A stretch of DNA of 64,000 nucleotides from Bacillaceae bacterium IKA-2. Lineage in GTDB: Bacteria > Bacillota > Bacilli > Bacillales > Anaerobacillaceae. The stretch is from positions 1,488,001 through 1,552,000 of the forward strand of contig CP134492.1 of the NCBI GenBank assembly GCA_031761875.1, read 5' to 3'. Shown in pieces: positions 56,332-64,000 of this stretch (position 1 is the first letter of the stretch; the number at the start of each line of letters is the position of its first letter). The position numbers and the translations under genes were made by a program. The notes beneath the pieces are model-generated. The model was not told the DNA's origin. It saw nothing but the letters and a program-made list of their open reading frames with translations, and searched no databases.

Positions 56332-56970
56332 ATGTCAAATGCCATTATAATTCAAAAACCAAAAATTCCAGCAAGTTTACCTAAAGTAGATTTTAAGGAA
56401 ATGAAAGATTCCTATTTAAATTTAAGTGAGATTTACGATTGTGAAATTACTGAAGAAGAAATTAATAAAGTATGTTTTGATCAAGTGGTTTTTAAAAATG
56501 TGACATTTATCGATGTATCATTCAGAAATATTGAATTAACAGATGTAATTTTTGAAAAATGTGATTTATCCAATACCGATTTTAGCGATGGCATCATTCA
56601 TAGAGTTCAATTTAAGGAATCCAAATTACTAGGTCTAAATTTTTCCGGGGCAACCTTAGGTAATGTTTCATTTGAGAATTGTCACGCTAATTTATGTTCT
56701 TTTGGTTACGCTAAATTAAAGCTTGTTAAGTTTGATTCTTGTTTCCTAAACAGCGCTGATTACTATGAATGTAAATTTACTAAAGTAACGTTTAACTATT
56801 GTGATTTAGATGAAGCTAATTTTGGCGGAACATCACTCAATGGTATTGATTTAAGCAATTGCAGTTTTAATAAACTAAATGTATCAATGGAAAACTTAGC
56901 AGGCTGTGAAGTTTCGCCAGCGCAGGCAATCGGTTTTGTTCAATTATTGGGTCTGAAAATAAAAGAATAA
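56332..56970 (+). CDS. Pentapeptide-repeat protein
   Basis: A 212-residue protein built from pentapeptide repeats between residues 45 and 190 (VVFKNVTFIDVSFRNIELTD, CDLSNTDFSDG, CDLDEANFGGTSLNGIDLSN). These fold into a right-handed quadrilateral helix. Qnr/McbG-type members mimic DNA and shield gyrase, and the length (about 214-218 for Qnr) fits, but the function cannot be concluded from sequence pattern alone. It stands alone between two terminator-like regions. Confidence 0.8.
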   Translation: MSNAIIIQKPKIPASLPKVDFKEMKDSYLNLSEIYDCEITEEEINKVCFDQVVFKNVTFIDVSFRNIELTDVIFEKCDLSNTDFSDGIIHRVQFKESKLLGLNFSGATLGNVSFENCHANLCSFGYAKLKLVKFDSCFLNSADYYECKFTKVTFNYCDLDEANFGGTSLNGIDLSNCSFNKLNVSMENLAGCEVSPAQAIGFVQLLGLKIKE

Positions 56971-57220
56971 AATACTAGGAAGCTCACTGTATTCAAAATA
57001 AAGACACTGATAGCGCAGCGCAAAACAAAGGTGTGAAATCATTGCCATATTAACAACGTAGTGATAGCCTAGTTGTTAAGTTGAGAATAATTTAGGTGAA
57101 GATAGCTGAAGATAACGACCAAGAACCAACTTCGTTAAAATGAAGTACTAGTCGGAATTTCGAAGAAAACTAAGCGACGCCGGCCCTTCGAAATCAACTT
57201 CAGTAATAGGAGTGTAATAT

Positions 57221-57838
57221 ATGAAGGTTTTAGTTGGAATAAAGCATGAATTATTGAGATACGGATTGGTTGAACTACTTAAAGATGTTCAACCTATTGA
57301 ATATATGGTAATGGTTTCTGACGTTAAGGAGCTCAATCAAGCACTTAGAAACTATCATTTCGATTTAATTATTGTCGATGAAAGGCTACAAGGAGATGGA
57401 GGGTTAAGAAGTGTTTTAGCTGTCTTAAAAACAGTTCAAGCTTCATCTAAGCGAGTTTTAATGTTTAATGAAGCGGTCCAAAAATTAGAGGTTATGACTA
57501 AACAAGAGGTGTTCCAGGGCCTTTTTTATGAGCACTCTACTTTAGAGGAGTTAATGGATTTTTTCCATAGGGTATTAAAAGGAGAACATGTTTATTTAAA
57601 TACAGATCAGAAAAGTGGTCTGTTTTCAACTTTGGAAGAAACGGAGCACGACTTGTCGAAGCGGGAGGAAGAGGTCTTTTACATGAAGGTTCGTGGTTAT
57701 ACGTTAAAAGATACTGCAGAAGCTCTGAAAATATCGCCTCGAACAGCAGAAAATCACCGTCTAAACATCCGGAAAAAACTTAACATTGAAAAAAATAGTG
57801 ATTGGTACAAATGGGGAAAACAGCTTGGTGTGCTTTAG
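57221..57838 (+). CDS. LuxR-type regulator with atypical receiver domain
   Basis: A 205-residue protein with a NarL/LuxR C-terminal helix-turn-helix (LSKREEEVFYMKVRGYTLKD, ISPRTAENHRLNIRKKL) and an N-terminal receiver-like domain. Asp53 (LIIVDERL) is in the phosphorylation position, but the acidic pair that normally binds Mg (DD in ADDH) is replaced by IK in GIKHELLRYG, so normal phosphorylation is doubtful. No sensor kinase is adjacent. It lies 135 bp before cydDC and might regulate it. ATG follows AGGAGTG. Between 56971 and 57220 I see no other feature. Confidence 0.8.
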   Translation: MKVLVGIKHELLRYGLVELLKDVQPIEYMVMVSDVKELNQALRNYHFDLIIVDERLQGDGGLRSVLAVLKTVQASSKRVLMFNEAVQKLEVMTKQEVFQGLFYEHSTLEELMDFFHRVLKGEHVYLNTDQKSGLFSTLEETEHDLSKREEEVFYMKVRGYTLKDTAEALKISPRTAENHRLNIRKKLNIEKNSDWYKWGKQLGVL

Positions 57839-57973
57839 AAATAAGTTATGCTTTGTAATAAAAATAATAGATCAACGATGATGAGAATATTTTCTGTCAA
57901 CGAAGTATGATGCATAATTGACCGTCATACTGATTAATTATTTTTTCGAGATACCATAGGAGTGAATGATGAT

Positions 57974-59701
57974 ATGAAACAGCTAAAGGAAATCGCCCGC
58001 GCACAAAAAAATCGTGTTTATTTGCTATATTTACTCGCTGTCATGTCCGGAACAGTTATTATTGGACAGGCATTTTTAATTGTGCTGATTGTCGATCGGA
58101 TTTTTTTACAAGGAGTAGCTTTTCGCGAAATTCTGCCGTTATTAGCTGGTCTGATTGTTATGCTTGTCGCTCGCTCTATTTTTACATATTTAAACGGACG
58201 AACCGGAGTGAAGATGGCCTCGGAGGTAAAGACGGATTTTCGGAAGGCACTTTTAAGTAAGTATACGAGAAATCCGATTTTAGCTTCTTTAAAAGGGCAG
58301 TCGGGTCAAAAGGTTAGTATTTTAATGGATGCAGTAGATGAAATCGATAGTTATTTTAGTAAGTACTATCCGATTATGATACAAACTAATATTGTTCCAT
58401 TAATGATACTAGCAACAATTTTTTATCAAAACTGGGTATCAGGTTTGATTATCCTCGTTACAGCTCCATTTATCCCCATCTTTATGATCATTATTGGTGG
58501 GGCAACGGAAAAAAAATCTGAGGAGCAGTTAGACAAGCTAGCAAGATTTTCTGGACGATTCTTAGATATATTACAGGGGCTTTCGACACTTAAGTTTTTT
58601 GGTCGGGCAAGACAACAGACAGAAATGATCAGGCAAAGCAGTCTCGATTACAGGGACGCAACGATGAGTGTATTAAAGGTCGCCTTTTTATCTTCCTTAA
58701 TGCTTGAGTTTATATCGATGTTAAGTATTGCTCTGGTAGCTTTGGAGGTAGGACTCCGATTGGTTGTCTATGATCAGTTAACATTTTATACAGCATTTTT
58801 TGTGTTAGTTCTAGTCCCAGAATTTTTTGCATCATTAAAGGAATTAGGGAGTGCCTTCCATTCTGGACGCGGCAGCATGGGAGCAGCAAAAAAGATAACA
58901 GAAGAGTTAGAAGCAGTCGAGCAGCCTCTCGAATGGGGTGAATTAGGATTGGTAAAAGGTAATCCACCGCCAACGATTGAATTACAGAATGTTGGTTTTA
59001 GCTATGGCGAAGGGAAATTTGCATTAAATCATTTTGATGTAACGATAGATCCATATACTGATGTTGCAATTGTTGGTCGAAGTGGTTCTGGAAAAACAAC
59101 ATTGTTACATGTCATCTCTGGACTTGTTGGTTCTTCCTCAGGGAGCATTCTTGTCAATGATCGCTCGTTGTTTGAGTACCAAGAGGAGGATTGGTTTGAT
59201 CAATTAAGCTATATTTCCCAAGATCCATATCTTTTTTCAGGGACGATTGAAGAAAATATTGCGATTGGTAGGAAAGAAAAGGCAACTCGCTTTGAAGTGG
59301 AAAGCGCTGCTGAGAAAGCAGGCATACTTGAGATGATTGTTAATCTTAGTGAAAAGTATGAAACGAGGATTGGTGAGGGAGGAAGAGGTCTTTCTGGTGG
59401 CGAAAAGCAGCGAATCGCCCTGGCAAGAGCTTTTTTGAAAAAACCTTCAGTGATACTTTTTGATGAACCAACTGTCGGTCTTGATCTGCATACTGAGCGA
59501 ATTTTACAGCGATCTATCCAGGAATTATCTCGTACGGCAACAGTTATTACCGTTGCCCATCGTCTTTATACAATTAAAAAGGCGAAGCAAATATTATTTA
59601 TAGCAGATGGAGAGCTTGTCGCAACGGGAACACATGATGAATTGATCTTGACTCAATCAGAATATCGCAAAATGGTATCAGCGCAGAAAGGAGACAATTA
59701 G
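57974..59701 (+). CDS. cydD: CydD-type subunit of the thiol-reductant ABC exporter
   Basis: A 575-residue half-transporter with six membrane helices (residues 15-300) and an ATPase domain with Walker A GRSGSGKTT, signature LSGGEKQR, Walker B VILFDEP and the H-loop VAHRL. With CydC it exports glutathione or cysteine-type thiols needed for cytochrome bd assembly. ATG 57974 follows AGGAG at 11 bases; the GTG at 57962 lies within that site. It is followed 1 bp later by its partner gene. No cydAB genes are in the window. Confidence 0.85.
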   Translation: MKQLKEIARAQKNRVYLLYLLAVMSGTVIIGQAFLIVLIVDRIFLQGVAFREILPLLAGLIVMLVARSIFTYLNGRTGVKMASEVKTDFRKALLSKYTRNPILASLKGQSGQKVSILMDAVDEIDSYFSKYYPIMIQTNIVPLMILATIFYQNWVSGLIILVTAPFIPIFMIIIGGATEKKSEEQLDKLARFSGRFLDILQGLSTLKFFGRARQQTEMIRQSSLDYRDATMSVLKVAFLSSLMLEFISMLSIALVALEVGLRLVVYDQLTFYTAFFVLVLVPEFFASLKELGSAFHSGRGSMGAAKKITEELEAVEQPLEWGELGLVKGNPPPTIELQNVGFSYGEGKFALNHFDVTIDPYTDVAIVGRSGSGKTTLLHVISGLVGSSSGSILVNDRSLFEYQEEDWFDQLSYISQDPYLFSGTIEENIAIGRKEKATRFEVESAAEKAGILEMIVNLSEKYETRIGEGGRGLSGGEKQRIALARAFLKKPSVILFDEPTVGLDLHTERILQRSIQELSRTATVITVAHRLYTIKKAKQILFIADGELVATGTHDELILTQSEYRKMVSAQKGDN

Positions 59702-59702
59702 G

Positions 59703-61424
59703 ATGAGTGATATAAGAAAAGTGATCAAGCTGATGTTGATCGAAAAAAAAGATATCTTTTATTCGATCCTGTTTGGCTTCTTAGCAGGGATTGCCGCAGT
59801 GGCGTTATTCGCCAATAGTGGCTACCTGATTTCAAAAGCGGCAATTACACCGCCGTTATATATCATAACGATCAGTATTGGCGCATTGAAGCTGTTTAGT
59901 TTTACACGAGCACTGAGCCGGTATGGGGAACGGTACTTTTCTCACCGAGCAACATTTACAATCCTAAGTAATTTACGCGTCTCCTTTTTTGAAAAATTAG
60001 AGCCACTAGCACCAAGAATATTGCATAAATACAGAAGTGGAGATTTGCTGTCGCGAATAGTAGGCGATGTCGAAAGCTTACAAAACTTTTTTCTGCGCGT
60101 CTATTATCCACCAATTGTAATGGTAATTGTTTTTTTAACGACGATTGCTTTCACTGCATTTTTCTCGATTTATATAGCTATCGTCCTTGTTTTTGGACTC
60201 ATCATAACAGGATTTATCGCCCCTATCTCCTTTGCATTAAAACAGATCAAGCTTGAAAACAAACTCAGATATGAACGAGGCGAATTATCTGTGGAAGCGA
60301 CAGAATTTCTATATGGTTTTCGTGATTTAAAGCTTTATCAAAGACTCGAGGAACAGAAGCAGCAGTTAATCGAAAGATCGAACGATTATATTAAAGAGCA
60401 AAATCGTGAGAGTATTCAAGGGCTATATAATCACTCAGTTAATCAAATCATTGCTTTTATGGTGTCTTGGCTGATACTTGGCATTGGCGCCTACTTTGTC
60501 ACTGTGGGGCAATTAGATGGTGTCTTTCTTGCGATGCTAGTGATGATCTCATTGACTGTTTTTGAAAATTCGACACCGATGGCAGTATTCCCTACCCATT
60601 TTGAAGATACTCGCCGAGCGGCAAAACGACTTTTTTCAGTTGTAGAAGAAGAGGTCGAAGAGAAAGTTTCTGAAGTAAATAAAAAGCAACTAGACGATGG
60701 AGTGGGAGTGTCGATTGAAATGAAAAATGTTTCTTTTTCATTTCCGTACGAAAGTCGTCAAGCTCTCAGAAATGTTAGTTTGAAAATACCTGCAGGCTCG
60801 AAAATAGCGATTGTCGGACCGAGTGGTTCAGGTAAATCGACAGTGCTGCAACTTATATTAAAGGCTTATGCTGGTTATCAAGGCGAAATTCGTTTAGGTG
60901 GGACATCGCTTACTCAATTGGATGAAGAGGATATCTGGAGAGCAACGAATACGGTTCTGCAGAATAACCATTTTTTCTACGGTACGATTAAGGATAACTT
61001 ACTTATTGCCAAAGATAACCTGACTGATGCTGAAATGCTTGATGTCTTAAAGAAAGTAAAGCTTGAGAAATTTTCTTTGGCTGATCCTGTGCTAGAGAAG
61101 GGGGAGAACCTTTCGGGCGGAGAAAAACAAAGATTGGCAATCGCAAGAACGATGTTAAAAGGCTCTAGGCTTTGGTTGTTGGATGAACCAACATCCTCTG
61201 TAGATGTGTTAACAGAGAAACTGATTTTCAATGATCTTTTTGAGCAAGGGAAAGAGAATACGATGATTCTTGTCAGTCACCGCTTAACAGGACTAGAAAA
61301 CATCGATCAAATTATTGTCATGGAGCAAGGGACGACGATTGAAAAGGGGACGTTTAAGGAGTTAATGGAACAGAAAGGCTACTTCTACGAAATGAAGCAA
61401 ATTGAAAAGGAAGTACTTATGTAG
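59703..61424 (+). CDS. cydC: CydC-type subunit of the thiol-reductant ABC exporter
   Basis: A 573-residue half-transporter with the same layout: six helices, Walker A GPSGSGKST, LSGGEKQR, LWLLDEPT and SHRL. ATG 59703 is preceded by AAAGGAG within the end of cydD, so the two are co-translated and form the heterodimer. A hairpin follows the stop codon. Confidence 0.85.
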   Translation: MSDIRKVIKLMLIEKKDIFYSILFGFLAGIAAVALFANSGYLISKAAITPPLYIITISIGALKLFSFTRALSRYGERYFSHRATFTILSNLRVSFFEKLEPLAPRILHKYRSGDLLSRIVGDVESLQNFFLRVYYPPIVMVIVFLTTIAFTAFFSIYIAIVLVFGLIITGFIAPISFALKQIKLENKLRYERGELSVEATEFLYGFRDLKLYQRLEEQKQQLIERSNDYIKEQNRESIQGLYNHSVNQIIAFMVSWLILGIGAYFVTVGQLDGVFLAMLVMISLTVFENSTPMAVFPTHFEDTRRAAKRLFSVVEEEVEEKVSEVNKKQLDDGVGVSIEMKNVSFSFPYESRQALRNVSLKIPAGSKIAIVGPSGSGKSTVLQLILKAYAGYQGEIRLGGTSLTQLDEEDIWRATNTVLQNNHFFYGTIKDNLLIAKDNLTDAEMLDVLKKVKLEKFSLADPVLEKGENLSGGEKQRLAIARTMLKGSRLWLLDEPTSSVDVLTEKLIFNDLFEQGKENTMILVSHRLTGLENIDQIIVMEQGTTIEKGTFKELMEQKGYFYEMKQIEKEVLM

Positions 61425-61450
61425 AGGTATTAATAAGCATTTAATACCTC
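61424..61450. terminator. Hairpin after cydC
   Basis: GAGGTATTAA and TTAATACCTC form a perfect ten-bp stem right after the stop, between convergent genes. The T-tract is weak. Confidence 0.55.
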
Positions 61451-61490
61451 CAGTATGACTTGAGCTGGTTTTCTTTTCTAGCGATCCTTT

Positions 61491-61661
61491 TCAACCAATG
61501 TTGCTATGATAGTTTTGCGACTGTACTTGATTCAGGAGTTGATCAAGTTTTTGACTGATTCGAATGGTTTCAGGATGCACCATGCCTTTTTTATTTGATA
61601 AATCAATTAACTCTAGTTTCAGATTCTCAATTTGTTGGAGTAAATCATCTTTATTGTTCAC
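61491..61661 (-). CDS. Spo0E-like aspartyl-phosphate phosphatase
   Basis: A 56-residue protein of the Spo0E family: a two-helix hairpin with the signature SQKLDQLL near residue 37 and the preceding IENLKLELIDLSN helix. Spo0E-type proteins remove phosphate from Spo0A and delay sporulation. GTG 61661 is preceded by GAGGAGG; a longer frame reaches ATG 61709 (72 residues) without such a site. An 11-bp repeat array lies about 150 bp upstream. Confidence 0.8.
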   Translation of the reverse strand: MNNKDDLLQQIENLKLELIDLSNKKGMVHPETIRISQKLDQLLNQVQSQNYHSNIG

Positions 61662-61813
61662 TGGTAGCTGTTCCTCCTCAATTTTTGTTGTTAAACAAGT
61701 AATAATCATGATTAATTTAACAAAAGCAGGTAATATTGTAATTGGTTAGAAACTTCTTACCAAATATTCAGAGCAGTTATTTTAACTACTTGTCTTTACT
61801 ATAAAATAAAGAT

Positions 61814-61879
61814 ATGACCAAACCATGACCAATTTATGACGAATTTATGACCAAAGTATTACCAAATAAATACCACATT
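61814..61879. repeat. Six 11-bp phased direct repeats (ATGACCAA type)
   Basis: Units start at 61814, 61825, 61836, 61847, 61858 and 61869: ATGACCAAACC, ATGACCAATTT, ATGACGAATTT, ATGACCAAAGT, ATTACCAAATA, AATACCACATT. The period of 11 places them on one face of the helix, as for tandem response-regulator sites. They lie upstream of the spo0E-like gene and downstream of the chrA terminator. The rest of 61662-61968 shows no other feature. Confidence 0.75.
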
Positions 61880-61968
61880 AAGAAAATTCATCATCTATTA
61901 GCATTTTTACCCAGATTGATTAAAAGGACCTAGATTTTGTATTTAACACTATACTGTTTAACAAAAAA

Positions 61969-62005
61969 ACTGATTTCCCACTTCAATAGATAGTGGGAAA
62001 TCAGT
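61969..62005 (-). terminator. Terminator of chrA
   Basis: ACTGATTTCCCACT and AGTGGGAAATCAGT form a perfect 14-bp stem; on the minus strand it ends in seven T. Confidence 0.88.
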
Positions 62006-62031
62006 CAATTAACTTTTCTGGTTAAAGTTTG

Positions 62032-63222
62032 TTAAATTAGTGATAATAAGAAGCCGCCGATCGCACCAGTTACGACAATCATCCATGCTGGCAATTTCCA
62101 GAAAGCCAACATACTAAACAATATTGCTGCAAAAGCAAAATCAATTGCAGTTATGATCGAACTGGTCCAGATAGGCTGATAAAGAGCAGCGATTAAAATC
62201 CCAACCACAGCAGCATTAACACCCATTAGAGCACCCTTAACTTTTGAGTTACGACGTAATGAGTTCCAAAAAGGTAAGGTACCTAAAATGAGCAAAAAGG
62301 CAGGTAAGAAGACAGCAACTGTTGCGAGCAAGCCGCCTTTCCAGCCGTTAATAATAGCCCCAATGTAGGCTGCAAATGTAAATAAAGGTCCTGGAACGGC
62401 TTGAGCCGCACCATAGCCAGCCAGAAATTGTTCTTCACTTAGCGACCCTGTTGGTACAAATTCTCGTTCAAGTAAAGGTAAGACGACATGTCCGCCACCA
62501 AAGACAAGCGAACCTGCTCGATAAAAGCTATCAAACATCGCAATCCAAGCTAAGTTCGTTGCTTCCCTTAGTAATGGTAGAGAAATTAGCAGACCAAAGA
62601 ATAACGTTAAAGAGACTACTGCAAAACGATGTGAAATAGGGAACTGAATCCCTTCTGACTGATCATCAATTGTCTGATCTTTATAAATAAGAAACCCGAC
62701 AAAGCCAGCTAATAAAATAATCCCAACTTGTGTAAAAGCTGTTTGCCATAGTAATGTCACGACAACAGCAAATAAGGCAATTGTTTTTCTCTTGACATCA
62801 GGTGTCAAATTTTTTGCCATACCTAAAATGGCATGTGCAACGACGGCGACAGCAACTATTTTTAACCCGTGGATCCAACTGGCATCAAATCCAAAGCTTT
62901 GAAGGACAAAGGCAAAAATAATCAGCGCTATGACCGAGGGAAGCGTAAAGCCAAGAAACGATACGAAACCACCTAGTATTCCAGCCCGCATCACCCCAAT
63001 TCCAATTCCTACTTGGCTACTAGCGGGTCCAGGTAAAAACTGGCATAATGCAACTAAATCAGCATAACTATGCTCATCCATCCATTTTCTTCTCCGAATA
63101 TACTCTTCATGAAAAAAAGCTAAATGGGCAATCGGTCCGCCGAATGAAGTAAGTCCAAGTTTAGTAGAAACAAACAATATTTCCAGTAATAACTTGAGCT
63201 TGTTAACTTTTTTATCGATCAT
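62032..63222 (-). CDS. chrA: ChrA-family chromate transporter
   Basis: A 396-residue fused two-domain CHR protein with about twelve helices. Each half has its signature: LTSFGGPIAHLAFFHEEYI near residue 24 and GSLVFGGGHVVLPLLEREFV near residue 236. ChrA exports chromate by proton exchange. ATG follows GAAGGTTGAC. It is monocistronic with a terminator; no chrB-like regulator is nearby. Confidence 0.9.
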   Translation of the reverse strand: MIDKKVNKLKLLLEILFVSTKLGLTSFGGPIAHLAFFHEEYIRRRKWMDEHSYADLVALCQFLPGPASSQVGIGIGVMRAGILGGFVSFLGFTLPSVIALIIFAFVLQSFGFDASWIHGLKIVAVAVVAHAILGMAKNLTPDVKRKTIALFAVVVTLLWQTAFTQVGIILLAGFVGFLIYKDQTIDDQSEGIQFPISHRFAVVSLTLFFGLLISLPLLREATNLAWIAMFDSFYRAGSLVFGGGHVVLPLLEREFVPTGSLSEEQFLAGYGAAQAVPGPLFTFAAYIGAIINGWKGGLLATVAVFLPAFLLILGTLPFWNSLRRNSKVKGALMGVNAAVVGILIAALYQPIWTSSIITAIDFAFAAILFSMLAFWKLPAWMIVVTGAIGGFLLSLI

Positions 63223-63557
63223 ATGTCAACCTTCTTTATTCATTTTATTGTCTCTTTTAAAAGTTGATAGGCTTAGTTTTGAGCAATAATTAGTGCCATT
63301 TCAGTTTTCAATTACGATAATAGAACCGTAACAAATTTTTTTCTTTCAAGCAATTAATAAACCTGAAATCAGTGAAAAAATATATAATTAAAAGAGCAAT
63401 AGAAATATCTATTAATTAGGAACGATATATTTGAAAAGATACATTCTTTTATTTTCACTAGGATGAGAAAGAATATGAGTGGGAATATTGATTTAATTAG
63501 TAAAAGAAGGATAATATTGATTTAAAAAATGGATATTGATAATAGGGGGTTCTTTAC

Positions 63558-64000
63558 ATAATAGTTGAGATAAAAAATGGTGATAATTGTATTACTATAT
63601 ATAGTAACAGTGTAAAGATTGAGACATTTGATTGTGAAGTAGATACCGGCTCTGAAGGAGAGTCTTCTTTTAAGATCATAAAATTTAAAAAGAAAGAATT
63701 AAATTCTTATCTAGTTGAAAATGGTGATTTTAATTATGTGGACTTTCTTAGAAATTATATTGTTAAATCTTTAGTTAAGCGATTAGAAGTATCAGTAAAT
63801 GATCTGATTATGAATGGATATCAATACAACCCAAATGCGAGGATATTAACAGATCACATAAATTTATTAGAAAAAATTAAAGAAATAGGTACTTCGAATA
63901 AAGCTGAATTCTATAAATTAAAATTGTTTTCAGAAGAATTGGCTAGTTCTGAAAAATATTTTTACCTGGGACCCAAAAGTGTAATTAAACATTTAGAAAA
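63558..64000 (+). CDS. Unrecognised protein, runs off the window; non-canonical start likely
   Basis: A frame open from 63546 to the end of the window (at least 147 residues) with protein-like, Lys/Glu/Asn-rich content (NGDNCITIYSNSVKIETFDC, RLEVSVNDLIMNGYQYNP). AGGGGG at 63544-63549 sits eight bases before an ATA codon at 63558, and no ATG, GTG or TTG occurs in frame for over 60 codons. So it may use ATA, or its start was lost by mutation. I recognise no domain. The gap 63223-63557 is AT-rich with no other feature. Confidence 0.55.
   Translation, partial: MIVEIKNGDNCITIYSNSVKIETFDCEVDTGSEGESSFKIIKFKKKELNSYLVENGDFNYVDFLRNYIVKSLVKRLEVSVNDLIMNGYQYNPNARILTDHINLLEKIKEIGTSNKAEFYKLKLFSEELASSEKYFYLGPKSVIKHLE

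Noticed and set aside
56332-56970. Calling the pentapeptide-repeat protein a quinolone-resistance (Qnr) determinant.
   Set aside because: Length and repeats fit, but many unrelated proteins share this fold; no specific Qnr loops could be verified.
61814-61879. Short regular repeats as a CRISPR array.
   Set aside because: The unit is 11 bp without spacers and there are no cas genes; it fits phased binding sites.
63476-63526. ATG-initiated 16-codon frame before the last gene.
   Set aside because: Too short, weak ribosome site, no protein-like features.

Overview
The window is low-GC Bacillota DNA from an endospore-forming Bacillaceae-type organism. The evidence is a Bacillus-like rrn operon, two YjcZ-family spore proteins, a Spo0E-like phosphatase, HemAT, NsrR/Hmp, BrnQ, CsaA and a ydaO-type c-di-AMP riboswitch upstream of ktrA. 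Anaerobic molybdoenzymes next to Hmp, HemAT and CydDC suggest a facultative or anaerobe-leaning bacillus. I cannot name the species.

Layout. 0-6.6 kb: anaerobic respiration island with the C-terminus of one molybdopterin oxidoreductase, its four-cluster ferredoxin and DmsC-like anchor, a second iron-sulfur protein, then a divergent second ferredoxin/molybdoenzyme pair and a PucR-type regulator. 6.9-34.4 kb: ordinary chromosomal genes (transporters, HemAT, serine hydrolase, spore proteins, pseudouridine synthase, BrnQ, membrane-tethered binding protein, csaA, ketopantoate-reductase-like enzyme, beta-propeller protein, nitroreductase, Asp/Glu racemase, Trm11-like methyltransferase, thioester-reductase-like SDR). 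Two dispersed repeat families run through this part: GGTGTC-n-GACACC palindromes next to terminators, and 77-119 bp MITE-like inverted repeats ending in TGAATGAATTTCATAAT. 34.7-40.6 kb: an IS21-family element with 5-bp target duplication whose istA is split by a recombinase-in-trio (RIT) element carrying three tyrosine recombinases. 40.6-47.2 kb: CBO0543-type membrane protein, the divergent nsrR/hmp pair with an operator, and a solute-binding lipoprotein next to a diguanylate cyclase. 47.3-52.9 kb: a complete rrn operon (16S-23S-5S) with two promoters, processing stems and no spacer tRNA. 53-64 kb: a decayed Rpn nuclease gene, an MgtC-family protein, ktrA with its riboswitch, a pentapeptide-repeat protein, an atypical LuxR-type regulator, cydDC, a spo0E-like gene with an 11-bp phased repeat array, chrA, and an unrecognised gene running off the end.

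Functional links. The molybdoenzyme/ferredoxin/anchor genes form electron-transfer modules. NsrR is expected to repress hmp until nitric oxide appears. c-di-AMP is expected to shut off ktrA by transcription termination. CydDC supports cytochrome bd assembly. The solute-binding lipoprotein has no transporter beside it and may feed the extracytoplasmic sensor of the adjacent GGDEF protein. The mobile elements and repeats have broken istA, an lhgO-like gene (two relics) and an rpn gene.
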